Positions 1 to 8,970 of a stretch of 64,000 bases of DNA are shown here, piece by piece. Source of the DNA: Chryseobacterium glaciei (GTDB taxonomy: Bacteria > Bacteroidota > Bacteroidia > Flavobacteriales > Weeksellaceae); contig NZ_CP015199.1 of NCBI RefSeq assembly GCF_001648155.1, positions 4,721,001 through 4,785,000 on the forward strand, written 5' to 3'. Numbering within the stretch: position 1 is the stretch's first letter; the number at the start of each line of letters is the position of its first letter. The position numbers were made by a program, and so were the translations under genes. The notes under the pieces are model-generated. The model was given only the letters and a program-made list of their open reading frames with translations, was not told where the DNA came from and did no database searches.

Positions 1-327
1 CAGATTCAGATTTCGGAATCACCTTTATTAAGTGCATACGCTGCATTCTTACCTTTTGCAATCATTATTCTGGAATTGATCATTGCAGGATTATTGTGTT
101 ATCGGAAAACCAGAAATACAGGATTGATTGGAAGTTTTATTTTGATGCTCATCTTCACAGGTTATATTTTTTTTATAATCCACACCTCTGAAAATCTCCC
201 TTGTTCCTGCGGAGGAATTTTAGAGAAAATGAGCTGGAATCAGCACCTGATTTTTAATATAGGATGCGTCCTACTCGATGCAATAGCTTTAATAATGAAT
301 ATAAAATACAGCAGGCCTGCTAGATAA
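1..327 (+). CDS. MauE/DoxX-like redox membrane protein, 3' part only
   Basis: The reading frame is open from base 1, so the start lies outside the window and about 108 residues are visible. They contain hydrophobic helices and the motif PCSCGGILEKMSWNQHLIFN, which matches PCSCGGVIKHLSWPQHLVFN in the complete gene at 43968-44408. That family resembles MauE, a membrane protein linked in other bacteria to disulfide handling of an exported partner. The CxC pair just after a helix is the likely redox site. It is followed by a gene for a small exported two-cysteine protein, the same order as in the second locus. The function is inferred from the family; the paralogy is seen directly. Confidence 0.75.
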   Translation, partial: QIQISESPLLSAYAAFLPFAIIILELIIAGLLCYRKTRNTGLIGSFILMLIFTGYIFFIIHTSENLPCSCGGILEKMSWNQHLIFNIGCVLLDAIALIMNIKYSRPAR

Positions 328-607
328 GAATGTTACCGTAGTTGCTCACGGATAAAAATGATTGGAATTTGATATTAAAGTTTAACCTTAGAATTAGACG
401 GTCGAAAGCTGTCTAACAATCCGAAACTCTAAAATGAATTTATTAACAACAATTTGTTTGAGAATATGTAGAATAGGATATTTTGGTACGACAAGATTCG
501 TTAATCTATGGGTATAACTAATTATTTCACCTAATCAATCGTACTTCTCAGGCAGGTTTCTAAAGTTTTTATGGTAATCTTTTTTGATGTATAAAAAGAC
601 CAATAAA

Positions 608-922
608 ATGAAATTCAACCAATTTTTGAAAATGAATGCGGTAGCTATAGCTGCTGTTATGTTTACAGGTGCTACGATGTCTTTTAAAATCATAGAAAAA
701 AAGACAGCCGACCAACAGTTCTATTACAATAGTACAGACACTTCTGCAGGTGCTTTCTCTCAAGAGTCTAACTGGGCAGTAGGAGCAGGTTCATCATGTC
801 TGACCACAGGAAATAAACCTTGTACAATCTCAGTTCCGGAAGGGCAGGATTTGGTTGATGTGATCGGAGGAATGACTAACTCTCAAGTTCTTGCTATTCA
901 TCCGAGTGAGAGAAGACAATAA
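608..922 (+). CDS. Small exported protein with a CX7C pair (DUF6520-like)
   Basis: A 104-aa protein with an N-terminal hydrophobic stretch (about residues 10-25) typical of a signal peptide. I chose the ATG at 608 because the signal peptide then begins MKFNQF; in-frame TTG 584 and ATG 587 are also possible. The mature part has only two cysteines, C64 and C72, separated by seven residues, exactly as in the 88-aa protein at 44495-44761 (C46, C54), although the rest differs. It follows a MauE-like gene and shares a bidirectional terminator with the convergent susD. It is probably a substrate or partner of the redox proteins around it, but the true function is unknown. Confidence 0.65.
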   Translation: MKFNQFLKMNAVAIAAVMFTGATMSFKIIEKKTADQQFYYNSTDTSAGAFSQESNWAVGAGSSCLTTGNKPCTISVPEGQDLVDVIGGMTNSQVLAIHPSERRQ

Positions 923-948
923 TAGTCCTTTCAATCAGGATTTAAAAG

Positions 949-976
949 TAGGGTTGGCAATAATTTGCCAACCCTA
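949..976. terminator. Bidirectional terminator between the small gene and susD
   Basis: A perfect 12-bp stem (TAGGGTTGGCAA with TTGCCAACCCTA) and a TAAT loop lie between two convergent stop codons. A T-rich tract follows on the plus strand and A-rich sequence precedes it, so it can stop both transcripts. The second Sus locus has an analogous hairpin in the same place. Confidence 0.8.
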
Positions 977-983
977 TTATTTT

Positions 984-2333
984 TTATCTTGGATTCTGTG
1001 GCATTCCGGTAAGCGTAATAATATCTTCAGGAATAGCTATGGCGTATCTCAGATCATTGGGTGACAAAGTGTATGTTTGCCCATTAACAGTTCTGGTAAG
1101 CGTAATATTCGCACCATCACGATTGTACCTTTTTAGGTCAGACCATCTTAGTCCTCGAATCAAGAGTTCTTTTCTTCTTTCTTTTAAAATAATATTCAAA
1201 GCCTCTGCTTGTGAATTGGCAGTCATAGGGATATAAGTTCCTGTTTTCCATCTTTTGACAAGCAGGTTATTGAGATAACTCATACCTTCCTGAATCTTAT
1301 TCAGTCTTACATTACATTCCGCAGCCATAAGGTAAAGCTCATCGGTTGCCACACTTACGATTGGCCCATTGACATTATTGTAATAACCCTTAAATAGAAC
1401 TTCATTAGCAGTATTCTTATTGAAAAAAACGGTTTTTCGTAAGTCATTGTTATCATACATCTGGTAAATGTGATCAGGAATCTTTGCCGGAATCAGATGA
1501 GATTCATATCCCATAGCTGTCCACAAAAGAACTTCCTTATTCATTTCCTCAATGGGATAATCAGCATTGGGATTCAGAATATTAAAATCCATCAGGTCAT
1601 TATTGATGTTTAGTGCTTGTTCTGTATTCTTAAGTGCATTATTATAATCTCCTATATAAAGATAAGCACGAGCCAATAAACCATAAGCTGCTGCTCTCGA
1701 TATGCGCATCCCTGAAATTTGCTTAGGCAAAAGTAGCGGTATTGCGGTTTGCAGGTCACTGATGATCTGATTATAGGTCTGCTTGACTGTTGAGCGTACA
1801 GATGGGATATTCATATCAGGGTCTAATCTGAGCGGAAGCCCCAAGTCTGTTCCTGCGGTTTGAGGATTATAAGCCGGACACCAAATCTGAGCTGCATCAA
1901 GATATCTGAAAGCACGAAGTGCCAATGCTTGACCTCTGATATTATCAGCCTGTTCTCCTGTGAAGTTCTTATCCTGCATATTGAATAATACCGCATTACA
2001 GACATAGATGCTCCTATAACAGGTAGACCAATCGTTTCCTGAGGAAATGGGACTCGCCACATTATCCGGCATCCATATATGAAGACGTTTGGACGCCTCG
2101 AAGCTCAAACCATAATAATCGGCATCCGTAAGATAGTAATCATCCGAACTCGTTTCTCCACTCGAAGCGAAGTCCACATTAAGGAAACCATAATTGTTGA
2201 GAAGCATTTGGTTGTCCTCCAATCTATCGGGAGTCGCCAGCTTCAGGTCAGATTTTTCGTCTAAAAAATCACTGCATCCAAACGAGGTCAGAATTAATGA
2301 TAATGATATTACTAGTATTTTAATTTTTCTCAT
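984..2333 (-). CDS. SusD/RagB-family outer-membrane lipoprotein
   Basis: A 449-aa protein starting MRKIKIL with a hydrophobic signal ending in a lipobox-like FGCSDFLD, so it should be lipidated and surface exposed. The body has the SusD features: an N-terminal region rich in D and Y, TPR-like helices around GLLARAYLYIGDYNNAL, and the conserved C-terminal LLIRGLRWSDLKRYNRDG. SusD proteins form the lid on the SusC pore and bind the imported ligand. It lies 11 bp downstream of susC and forms an operon with it and the tlpA-like gene. ATG 2333 was preferred over an upstream TTG. The substrate cannot be read; the pairing with TlpA and a CX7C protein hints at peptide rather than glycan. Confidence 0.9.
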   Translation of the reverse strand: MRKIKILVISLSLILTSFGCSDFLDEKSDLKLATPDRLEDNQMLLNNYGFLNVDFASSGETSSDDYYLTDADYYGLSFEASKRLHIWMPDNVASPISSGNDWSTCYRSIYVCNAVLFNMQDKNFTGEQADNIRGQALALRAFRYLDAAQIWCPAYNPQTAGTDLGLPLRLDPDMNIPSVRSTVKQTYNQIISDLQTAIPLLLPKQISGMRISRAAAYGLLARAYLYIGDYNNALKNTEQALNINNDLMDFNILNPNADYPIEEMNKEVLLWTAMGYESHLIPAKIPDHIYQMYDNNDLRKTVFFNKNTANEVLFKGYYNNVNGPIVSVATDELYLMAAECNVRLNKIQEGMSYLNNLLVKRWKTGTYIPMTANSQAEALNIILKERRKELLIRGLRWSDLKRYNRDGANITLTRTVNGQTYTLSPNDLRYAIAIPEDIITLTGMPQNPR

Positions 2334-2344
2334 TTCTATCAATT

Positions 2345-5300
2345 TTAAAATTTAGCTTTTAATCCTAATGTACAGGTCATAGGAGGTTTTAAGGTGTTGT
2401 TTCCCAAATTAAAATCAGGGTCGATTCCGCTTTTGCTTTCTTGCCAGAGTATTCCGAGATTACCGACATTGGCATACAACTGAAGACTTTTAATTGGTAA
2501 ACCACGCCATTGCTTTTTACTGATCTCATATCCAAGATTGATATACTGTAGACGGATATGGTCACCTTTTTCAATAAGTGCAGCCGAACCTGCATAGAAG
2601 GCATCCCTGTTGGAATTCGTTTGATATTGGTTGGAAGGAACATTGGTGAAAGCTTCATCACCTGGCTTCTGCCATCTTTGCTCGTAATCGCTGTGACCGT
2701 TCCATTCCCTGAATAAGCTGGTGTAGTTAATGGATGGTCTTCTAAAATAATAGCCCATCTTATAGGTAATCCCTACATCAAGGCTTAATTGTTTGTAAGC
2801 AAAGGTATTCGTGAAGGAACCATAAACAGTAGGTATTGCAGAACCAAAATACTGCAGCTCTTTAACATCGGCTCCCATTATCTTGGCGTAATCTTTACTG
2901 ATCTCTCCATTAAAATAACCTCTTGGATCACCTGTCTGTGGATCGAGTCCTGTCCATTGGTAGCCAAACATCGAATAGACAGGTAAACCTTCAATTCCGG
3001 ATATGGGAACAGAGGCAAGTACAAAGTTTCTGGCAATGGTACTGCTCGGATAATAATTCGTCACTTTATCTTTGTAAGTACTGAAATTAAGAGTGGTGAG
3101 CCATCTGAAAGATTTATTGATATTGATGGTCTTTAGTTCCACATCAACGCCTTTTCCTTCAATTCCTGCAACATTCCACACAAGACTACTCAATCCGATG
3201 GTGTAATCCAGTGGAACCTGCCCGAAAAGGTTTTCTCCTTTTTTCTGGAAATACTCCACAGAACCTGAGATCCTGTTATTTTTGGTTGCAAAATCCAATC
3301 CTGCATTGATCATTCTGATCGTTTCCCAACGAAGCTGAGGATTGTAATAATTGTCAAATCTCGCCATTTGCTCCTGCGTATATGTTGAAACGCCAAGTAA
3401 TGCCATTGTTGTTACGGCAACCATTGCAGGATTGATATTTCCGTTGAAACCGTATGAACCTCTTAGCTTCAGATTCGGGAGCCAGCTTACAGAATAGAAT
3501 TTTTCATTGGCGACATTCCACGAAATCCCTGTTGACCAGAAAGGATTCCATTGGTCATTGGTCTTCAACCCAAACAAGTTGCTGGCATCACGTCGGGCAC
3601 TTCCTGAAATTGTATAACGGTTATCAAATGTGTAGGCTGCATTGGCATACACCGATACAAAACGATTGGTGGATTCTCTCAAAGAGTTCATATTGTCGAT
3701 AAACGCTGTACCTCCTGCAATGATTGGAAACCTCTTGCTGAGGTCTACCATTCCAAACGAAAGGTTGTTGGGGTCATAGCCATAATATCGGTTATTGCCC
3801 GACTGTGAGTTGGCATCCCTTACCTCGCTTCCCAAAATGGCTGAAATCTGATGTTTGCCAAAACCTCTGTTAAAATTGAGCTGTCCTCGGAAATTATTGA
3901 TCAGTAATTGCGAGTTGTTCTTATCCATTATCGCTCCTTTGGGAACATTGTAAGTCAGACTACCATTACTATTGATGACTGTGAACCTGTTCACATAATC
4001 CCTTACAAAGTAACTTTCCTCATCATACAGCGTATTGGAAAGTCCTGTGGTTCTCTGATACTGATATTTTATATCAACATCCAATCCTTTCAATATCTTG
4101 TAGTTCAATCCTGCATTGAGAATGATCTCTGAGCTTTTGCTTTTGGCTGAATTATGCTGCCAATCGGTAAGCGGATAATAATTCCAATCTAATAATTTTC
4201 CGTTGCCTAATGCTGATTTATAGCTCTGCTCATACGATTTTGAAACCGCCAATGCATTTCCATATTTATCTGCCATTTCCATATAAGGGACGGAATTGGT
4301 TTTCATAATAATGCTTCCATAAGCACTGCGTCCGTTTTGGGTTGCTGAATGGGTAAAAAAGATTCCCGTGTTCAGGGTAAGGTTTTTCAGAGGTTGCCAG
4401 GTATTCTGGAAGCGCAGATTCACACGCTCGTATTTTTCTCCGAGATTTCCCGTATTGTCATCATACCCCAAAGATGATGTCCAAGAAAACTGAGGAGCTC
4501 CACCCGCCATACTTAGAGAATACTGCCTGTTCTCCAATGGCTGGTACATATACTTTCTATATTGGTCACGGGAATCAATGGTCTTTAGGCGTTCTATTTC
4601 ATTTCGTACATACTCAGATGAAAGCAGTCCTTTCTTTTCCTTATTCAGAAGGTCAACCACAGGAGACAATACTGGGTGGCTAGTCGAATTGATATCAGTG
4701 TTATAGAAATTCTTCTTGAATAGTTCCTGTTCAACATCAATAAAGTCCGCACTGGACATCACTTTCAGATAATTAAAATCAGGTTTTGGACTGGTCATTA
4801 AATAGGTATTAAAATTGACCGTCACGGGCTGATTATATTTTGCTGTTTTGGTCGTTATGACAATTACTCCGTTGGCTGCTCTTGCTCCCCAGATGCTTGA
4901 TGCAGCGGCATCTTTGAGAACAGTAATGTTTTCAACAATGTTGGGGTCGAGATTGCTGATATCACCATCGTAAGGAAAGTTATCTACTACAATCAAAGGA
5001 GTTTTAGGGCCTTGAATGGTACTTAGACCTCTAACCATAATTTGTGCTCCGCCTTGCGATGTCCCTTTATTGATGACAATACCGTTGGCTGTAGCTGCTA
5101 AACGGTCAAGAATATTGATTGATACCTGTGTATTCAGGGCAGAATTACTGACCGATGAGAAAGAACCTGTTGAACGTTCTTTGGGGATTTTCTGATAACC
5201 TGTCGTGAGTACTACCTCATCAATTTGGGCTATCTTTTCAGATAGATTAATTTTTAATGTTTCTTTCAAAGGGAGCTCCAAAATAATGACCTGTTCTTCA

Positions 5301-5524
5301 TAACCTTTACCAAGGATAACAAGATTGATTTTTTTGTCATTGGTACTGAGACTAAACTTTCCATTTTTATCTGTCGTGGTCACAGTCTTCGAGTTCTGTA
5401 TGGCGATGGTCGCACCCATTACGGGTAAGCGTGTAGTTTCGTCGATAACGCTTCCCGTAAACATTTGCTGTGCCATTATAGGCACACAATAGCATAGGAT
5501 GGGAAGCACTAATAATTTCTTCAT
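2345..5524 (-). CDS. SusC/RagA-family TonB-dependent outer-membrane transporter
   Basis: A 1059-aa protein with a signal peptide (MKKLLVLPILCYCVPIMAQ), a carboxypeptidase-regulatory-like domain (about 20-95), a plug with the SusC hallmarks VVLTTGYQKIPKERSTGSF and AAASSIWGARAANGVIVITT, and a long beta-barrel ending LGLKAKF with a terminal aromatic residue. It has no STN domain, unlike the homologues at 49484 and 63398, so it probably does not signal to an anti-sigma factor. No FecR gene adjoins it, which fits. It would import a ligand together with the SusD downstream, powered by TonB. Upstream spacing to the tlpA-like gene is 58 bp. Confidence 0.93.
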   Translation of the reverse strand: MKKLLVLPILCYCVPIMAQQMFTGSVIDETTRLPVMGATIAIQNSKTVTTTDKNGKFSLSTNDKKINLVILGKGYEEQVIILELPLKETLKINLSEKIAQIDEVVLTTGYQKIPKERSTGSFSSVSNSALNTQVSINILDRLAATANGIVINKGTSQGGAQIMVRGLSTIQGPKTPLIVVDNFPYDGDISNLDPNIVENITVLKDAAASSIWGARAANGVIVITTKTAKYNQPVTVNFNTYLMTSPKPDFNYLKVMSSADFIDVEQELFKKNFYNTDINSTSHPVLSPVVDLLNKEKKGLLSSEYVRNEIERLKTIDSRDQYRKYMYQPLENRQYSLSMAGGAPQFSWTSSLGYDDNTGNLGEKYERVNLRFQNTWQPLKNLTLNTGIFFTHSATQNGRSAYGSIIMKTNSVPYMEMADKYGNALAVSKSYEQSYKSALGNGKLLDWNYYPLTDWQHNSAKSKSSEIILNAGLNYKILKGLDVDIKYQYQRTTGLSNTLYDEESYFVRDYVNRFTVINSNGSLTYNVPKGAIMDKNNSQLLINNFRGQLNFNRGFGKHQISAILGSEVRDANSQSGNNRYYGYDPNNLSFGMVDLSKRFPIIAGGTAFIDNMNSLRESTNRFVSVYANAAYTFDNRYTISGSARRDASNLFGLKTNDQWNPFWSTGISWNVANEKFYSVSWLPNLKLRGSYGFNGNINPAMVAVTTMALLGVSTYTQEQMARFDNYYNPQLRWETIRMINAGLDFATKNNRISGSVEYFQKKGENLFGQVPLDYTIGLSSLVWNVAGIEGKGVDVELKTININKSFRWLTTLNFSTYKDKVTNYYPSSTIARNFVLASVPISGIEGLPVYSMFGYQWTGLDPQTGDPRGYFNGEISKDYAKIMGADVKELQYFGSAIPTVYGSFTNTFAYKQLSLDVGITYKMGYYFRRPSINYTSLFREWNGHSDYEQRWQKPGDEAFTNVPSNQYQTNSNRDAFYAGSAALIEKGDHIRLQYINLGYEISKKQWRGLPIKSLQLYANVGNLGILWQESKSGIDPDFNLGNNTLKPPMTCTLGLKAKF

Positions 5525-5582
5525 AGTGTGATATAGTTTTGCGTTAATGTAAATTCAATAGTTTTTCGAACGATGGGAATGT

Positions 5583-6884
5583 TTAATTCAGCTGATCTTT
5601 GATAATCATCATCAAAAGCTGACGTTCTTCTGGTCTCAGGTCAAGGTCGTATTTCTGAAGCTCTTTTTTTAAGGTGGCAATATCTTTGACTCCCGAAACT
5701 TCAAGATCTACATTGCCTGTGTATCCTGTCTCATCGATAAAAAGTTCCTTGATATTAATTTCACCGTTCAGCATATTGACCATATTTTTAAGAGGTACAT
5801 TTCTCAGAATGGATGGGGTTCGTGGAAAGGTGGAGCGCTTTTCTCCTCCTTTGGTCGCCAGTTTGTCTTTCGTGCTTGTTCTTACTAACACAAGACATTT
5901 TACAGGTCTTTTCTCAAGGGTTACCGTATAGCCTGAATAACGATTGAGGTCTTCCAGCATATAATTGTAGAGAGAATCAGATTTCTGTTCGGGGATAATA
6001 AACTCATAGTTATAAAGGTTTGTTCCATCATTTGAACCGTCTGCTTTTTCTATCGGTATTAGCTGTTCAGGTTGATTGACATCTATAACCATTCTTTTTT
6101 CGGTGAAAGATGTTTTATCCTGTCGCTTGAAAAGTTCATATCCTATGGCATAATACATATCCCATAAGGGAAGATTGGTAAATTGTCTGCCGTGAATTTT
6201 TCCGGTTGCTGTTTTACGATAAGTTCCTCCTGCACCAATGTCTGGGATTTTTCCTTTGGCAAAGAATGAATAATTGAGGAGTTGGACATTTTTCTGACGG
6301 TCGTAATCATCGGAAAGCATCAATGGTCTTTCCCTGTTCATTTGGATAATGGTCTGAAGGGATGATTTATCACCGCTTAACACTTCATTGATCGTCTGTT
6401 CAGTGAGCTGTCCTGCATCGGTGGAATTGAAAAATTTTCCATCTTTGATCCATATGATAAACGGAACGCCTGCGTGTGGAAACAGTTCGTGCAGTGCCTT
6501 GTCTTCGTAGGTTGACATCATACTCTTATACTTCTTTCCATTTGGAGAAGAGAAGAATTTATCCAAAGCGAATCTATCTTGACTGCTTACGGGAAGTATT
6601 TTTACCCTGTCCCTAAACTTTTGCTGTAAAGCTTCAATTTTAGGAAGACTCATCAGACAGGCGCTGCACCAAGTACTCCAGAAATCGATTAGGATTAATT
6701 TGTTTTTATCTTCAGATAGATTAGTGGCTTTCCGGGAGTGGTTGACCACTGGGAAAGGATTTGTCCAAATGCTTTCGGGAAGAGATTCTCCTATTTTTAG
6801 AGACTTATTCTGTGCATACGATGTAGTCGTAAACACGATTATGAAAACAAAGGACATAAGCCCCCTGCAAAAAATATTTTTCAT
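5583..6884 (-). CDS. TlpA-like exported thioredoxin-fold protein
   Basis: A 433-aa protein with a signal peptide ending near SYAQ, then a thioredoxin fold: active site WCSAC (C73, C76) and cis-proline at P141 in HAGVPFIIW. The C-terminal roughly 250 residues (DRQKNVQLLNYSFF onward) are an extra domain of the kind seen in Bacteroidetes TlpA proteins that sit beside Sus pairs; I cannot name it. It would act in the periplasm as a thiol-disulfide reductase. It heads the tlpA-susC-susD operon, and the matching gene in locus 2 (46593-48095) stands at the other end of its operon. ATG 6884 is the start. Confidence 0.85.
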   Translation of the reverse strand: MKNIFCRGLMSFVFIIVFTTTSYAQNKSLKIGESLPESIWTNPFPVVNHSRKATNLSEDKNKLILIDFWSTWCSACLMSLPKIEALQQKFRDRVKILPVSSQDRFALDKFFSSPNGKKYKSMMSTYEDKALHELFPHAGVPFIIWIKDGKFFNSTDAGQLTEQTINEVLSGDKSSLQTIIQMNRERPLMLSDDYDRQKNVQLLNYSFFAKGKIPDIGAGGTYRKTATGKIHGRQFTNLPLWDMYYAIGYELFKRQDKTSFTEKRMVIDVNQPEQLIPIEKADGSNDGTNLYNYEFIIPEQKSDSLYNYMLEDLNRYSGYTVTLEKRPVKCLVLVRTSTKDKLATKGGEKRSTFPRTPSILRNVPLKNMVNMLNGEINIKELFIDETGYTGNVDLEVSGVKDIATLKKELQKYDLDLRPEERQLLMMIIKDQLN

Positions 6885-6925
6885 ATTTTTGAATAGGTTT
6901 TTAATGATTATTAATGACTGATTAT

Positions 6926-6970
6926 GCTCTTTCCTGTGGTCTGCAAACTGAGGAAAGGGCTTTTTTTTTT
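6926..6970 (+). terminator. Plus-strand intrinsic terminator in the tlpA leader
   Basis: GCTCTTTCCT pairs with AGGAAAGGGC (one G-U pair) around a 15-nt loop and is followed at once by ten T residues. This is a good plus-strand terminator, yet the gene to its left is on the minus strand. It may stop antisense transcription or be a structured part of the tlpA leader. Confidence 0.55.
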
Positions 6971-7435
6971 AAAATGGTTGCTGTAAATTATCTGTGTCTC
7001 AATATTTGTTTTTAGTTGCTTTTTGAAATGATATGCTTGGGAGGAGACTTTCTTAATAGAGGAAATCCTCCCGCCCAAACAATCATAAAAAAATTAATAT
7101 GAAGGAAAATTGTGTCCCGTGAAAGCTGTAAAGCCGCAATGAGTTGTACACCTCATTGTATCGTGTAATCTGATACTATGCTTTTTGAAGATGCTTAGAG
7201 TGTAGAGAATAAGGACTGCATTTGAAAATAAAACGGCATGGAACTCTACATTATCCACTCTGAGGTACTGGTATACCCTGCAACAGATAAGAGAGCCCAC
7301 GCCTAGGTCGTGAGCTTCTAGCTTATCATCTCGTTGCTTTAAATTACCAGTTTTCAGAATGAGATTCTAAGCAATAGCTTCTAATATTTACTTGAAGTAT
7401 CGCAAAGTTACGTTTCAGTAACTTATTTTACAAAT

Positions 7436-7453
7436 ATAACAATATTTTGTTAT
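7436..7453. promoter_or_regulatory. Possible operator upstream of the HTH gene
   Basis: An inverted repeat ATAACAA-TATT-TTGTTAT, 50 bp upstream of a small HTH gene. It is a plausible autoregulatory site, but no other copy was seen in the window. Confidence 0.4.
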
Positions 7454-7503
7454 TGCGCACAGAAAACCGCACTATTTTTTTCTTTTTCTTTTAATTTGCC
7501 GTA

Positions 7504-7752
7504 ATGGATGAAGAGAAAGAAGTAATTATTGCTATTTGTAAGTATGTTTATACAAACTGGATTTCAAAAGCAAAATCACAGAGGGAGTTTGCTTCCAAAT
7601 GCGATATAGAAGAAAGTACGGTAAGGAGAATAAAAAATATAGCATTAGGCACATCTAAGACCGATTACAATATGTCTGTGAAAACGATAGCTAAAATTTG
7701 TCGTAAAAAAGAAGTAACCTTAGAAGAATTATTCCAAAACATAAAAAAGTAA
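7504..7752 (+). CDS. Small XRE-like helix-turn-helix protein
   Basis: An 82-aa protein whose central part (SQREFASKCDIEESTVRRIK, then the MSVKTIAKICRKKEVTLEEL segment) has the layout of a Cro/CI-type HTH: a helix beginning Q-x-x-F-A, a recognition helix with TVRRI, and a later helix ending in a leucine-rich LEELF. It probably binds DNA as a small repressor. It stands alone, closed by a strong terminator, just before the retron operon and after an inverted repeat that may be its operator. Whether it controls the defence genes is a guess from position. Confidence 0.7.
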   Translation: MDEEKEVIIAICKYVYTNWISKAKSQREFASKCDIEESTVRRIKNIALGTSKTDYNMSVKTIAKICRKKEVTLEELFQNIKK

Positions 7753-7788
7753 AATCCTGACATTTCATCGTCAGGATTTTACTTTTTT
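7745..7788. terminator. Strong terminator after the HTH gene
   Basis: The sequence around AAAATCCTGAC and GTCAGGATTTT forms a stem of at least 11 bp, extended by AAAAGT/ACTTTT pairs, with an 8-nt loop and a T run on the plus strand. It separates the HTH gene from the next operon. Confidence 0.85.
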
Positions 7789-7867
7789 AATCAATTAGTG
7801 AAAAGCATTCTATATAATTATTTCAAATTGTTTTCTTTAGGTAAGAAATTAATTATTAGATATTTAC

Positions 7868-7875
7868 TATATTTG
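7868..7875 (+). promoter_or_regulatory. Candidate -7 element for the retron operon
   Basis: TATATTTG matches the Bacteroidetes TAnnTTTG -7 consensus, 37 bp before the ATG at 7913. No well-spaced -33 TTG is evident, so support is partial. Confidence 0.4.
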
Positions 7876-7912
7876 ATTTTCCCTTGATAGGGTTAAATTA
7901 AAAACTAATAAT

Positions 7913-8965
7913 ATGCCTAAAGAAAGTGTTCTTACCCAAGCTGAAAAAGCCTCTGCTAAAATTGAAAAATTTATTTTTCACATTATAATTGAATCTGAAT
8001 TAAATCCTTTTTTTTTAGATGAGGTGGATTTAACTGATGAACAATTGGATTTTTTTCGATTACAGTTTTTGGAAGCAGCAGAAGGAACTCAGTTTGACTT
8101 TAATGATAATTCCACCTCAGAAGTTTATAAAAACTGTGAAAAAATTATCGAAAACCCTAGTGAGAATTTTTTTACCATTTCAAAAGATTTAACAGCTTCT
8201 TTTAAATCTCATCATAAAAAAAATATGAATGATGGTGTTTTTATTACAGCATTAGTTTCTATAAATGATAGTAATAACTTAATTTTTCTATTGAAACTAG
8301 ATAATAGGAAAGTTTTTGAATATAAGAGAACAGGTAATAAAGCTATTTTAGAAGAAATTAAAAACACATTTGTTGAAGATAAAAGGTCAATTCAAAAATT
8401 GGCAATTATTGACGTTACCGATTATTATAAATGGGATGTTTTAGCTTATGATAGAAGTCCGGGTGTAGGAAAAACAATAAGTGACTTCTTTAGAGATTTT
8501 TTAGTAGTACATGAAAAGGAAACTCCAACCACACTAACAACTAATACTGTTAAGGCTATAACTAATTGGACTATATCAAATAGAGCAGATTTAGATCCAG
8601 TACAAGAGATTTCATCATACAAAAATCGAGTAATAGATTATTTAACTAATTGCTCAATGGTGGACTTTAAAAAATTAATTGATAGAGTTATTGATGATAG
8701 TGATTCAAGTAGAAAAAGAAAATTAAAAAAATCACTCAAAGAGTTTTTAGAAGATCTTGGATTATATGGACAGTCGTTTAAACCCAGTCGAAGTGTGCTT
8801 AATACAGCTCAAAAGAAAAATATAAGACAAACTGCTGAAGGGATTAAAATTGAGTGGCAAGGAGATGCGAATGATGTAAATATTGACATTCCAAATATTC
8901 CAAGTAGTAATGATGGATTTTATCATATTACAATTAAAACTAGAGATGTTAAAGTTGTTAAGTAG
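7913..8965 (+). CDS. NA37/NdpA-like protein, first gene of the retron operon
   Basis: A 350-aa protein with the general layout of nucleoid-associated NA37 proteins: an N-terminal helical part, ENPSENFFTISKDLTASF, a beta-rich core (DGVFITALVSIN through IQKLAIIDVTDYYKWDVLAY), then SDFFRDFLVVHEKETPTTLT. The same order of landmarks recurs in the gene at 10412-11449, which is a clearer member. The tail after residue 290 is beta-rich and specific to this copy. Family members bind DNA or associate with the nucleoid in other bacteria; here it may be a sensor or accessory of the retron. It is 5 bp from the next gene and the codon use is very AT-rich. The NA37 assignment is moderate and the role is inferred. 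Confidence 0.6.
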   Translation: MPKESVLTQAEKASAKIEKFIFHIIIESELNPFFLDEVDLTDEQLDFFRLQFLEAAEGTQFDFNDNSTSEVYKNCEKIIENPSENFFTISKDLTASFKSHHKKNMNDGVFITALVSINDSNNLIFLLKLDNRKVFEYKRTGNKAILEEIKNTFVEDKRSIQKLAIIDVTDYYKWDVLAYDRSPGVGKTISDFFRDFLVVHEKETPTTLTTNTVKAITNWTISNRADLDPVQEISSYKNRVIDYLTNCSMVDFKKLIDRVIDDSDSSRKRKLKKSLKEFLEDLGLYGQSFKPSRSVLNTAQKKNIRQTAEGIKIEWQGDANDVNIDIPNIPSSNDGFYHITIKTRDVKVVK

Positions 8966-8970
8966 TTACA

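Larger units (their letters stand above)
6885..7503. other. Intergenic region of about 620 bp upstream of tlpA and the HTH gene
   Basis: I see no convincing gene. It holds a terminator-like hairpin (6926-6970), a 7-bp stem GGGAGGA/TCCTCCC (7039-7045 with 7066-7072) and an inverted repeat in front of the HTH gene (7436-7453). A 68-codon minus-strand frame (7094-7300) has no family resemblance. Promoters for both divergent genes must lie here. Confidence 0.5.

Noticed and set aside
7099..7122. Seven-codon frame MKENCVP near a 7-bp stem, possible leader peptide
   Set aside because: Too short to support and no link to the following HTH gene.
7094..7300. 68-codon minus-strand frame with a Cys/Thr-rich end (MRCTTHCGFTAF), perhaps a RiPP-like precursor
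   Set aside because: No leader signature, no maturation enzyme nearby and no start-context support; chance frame in a non-coding region is more likely.
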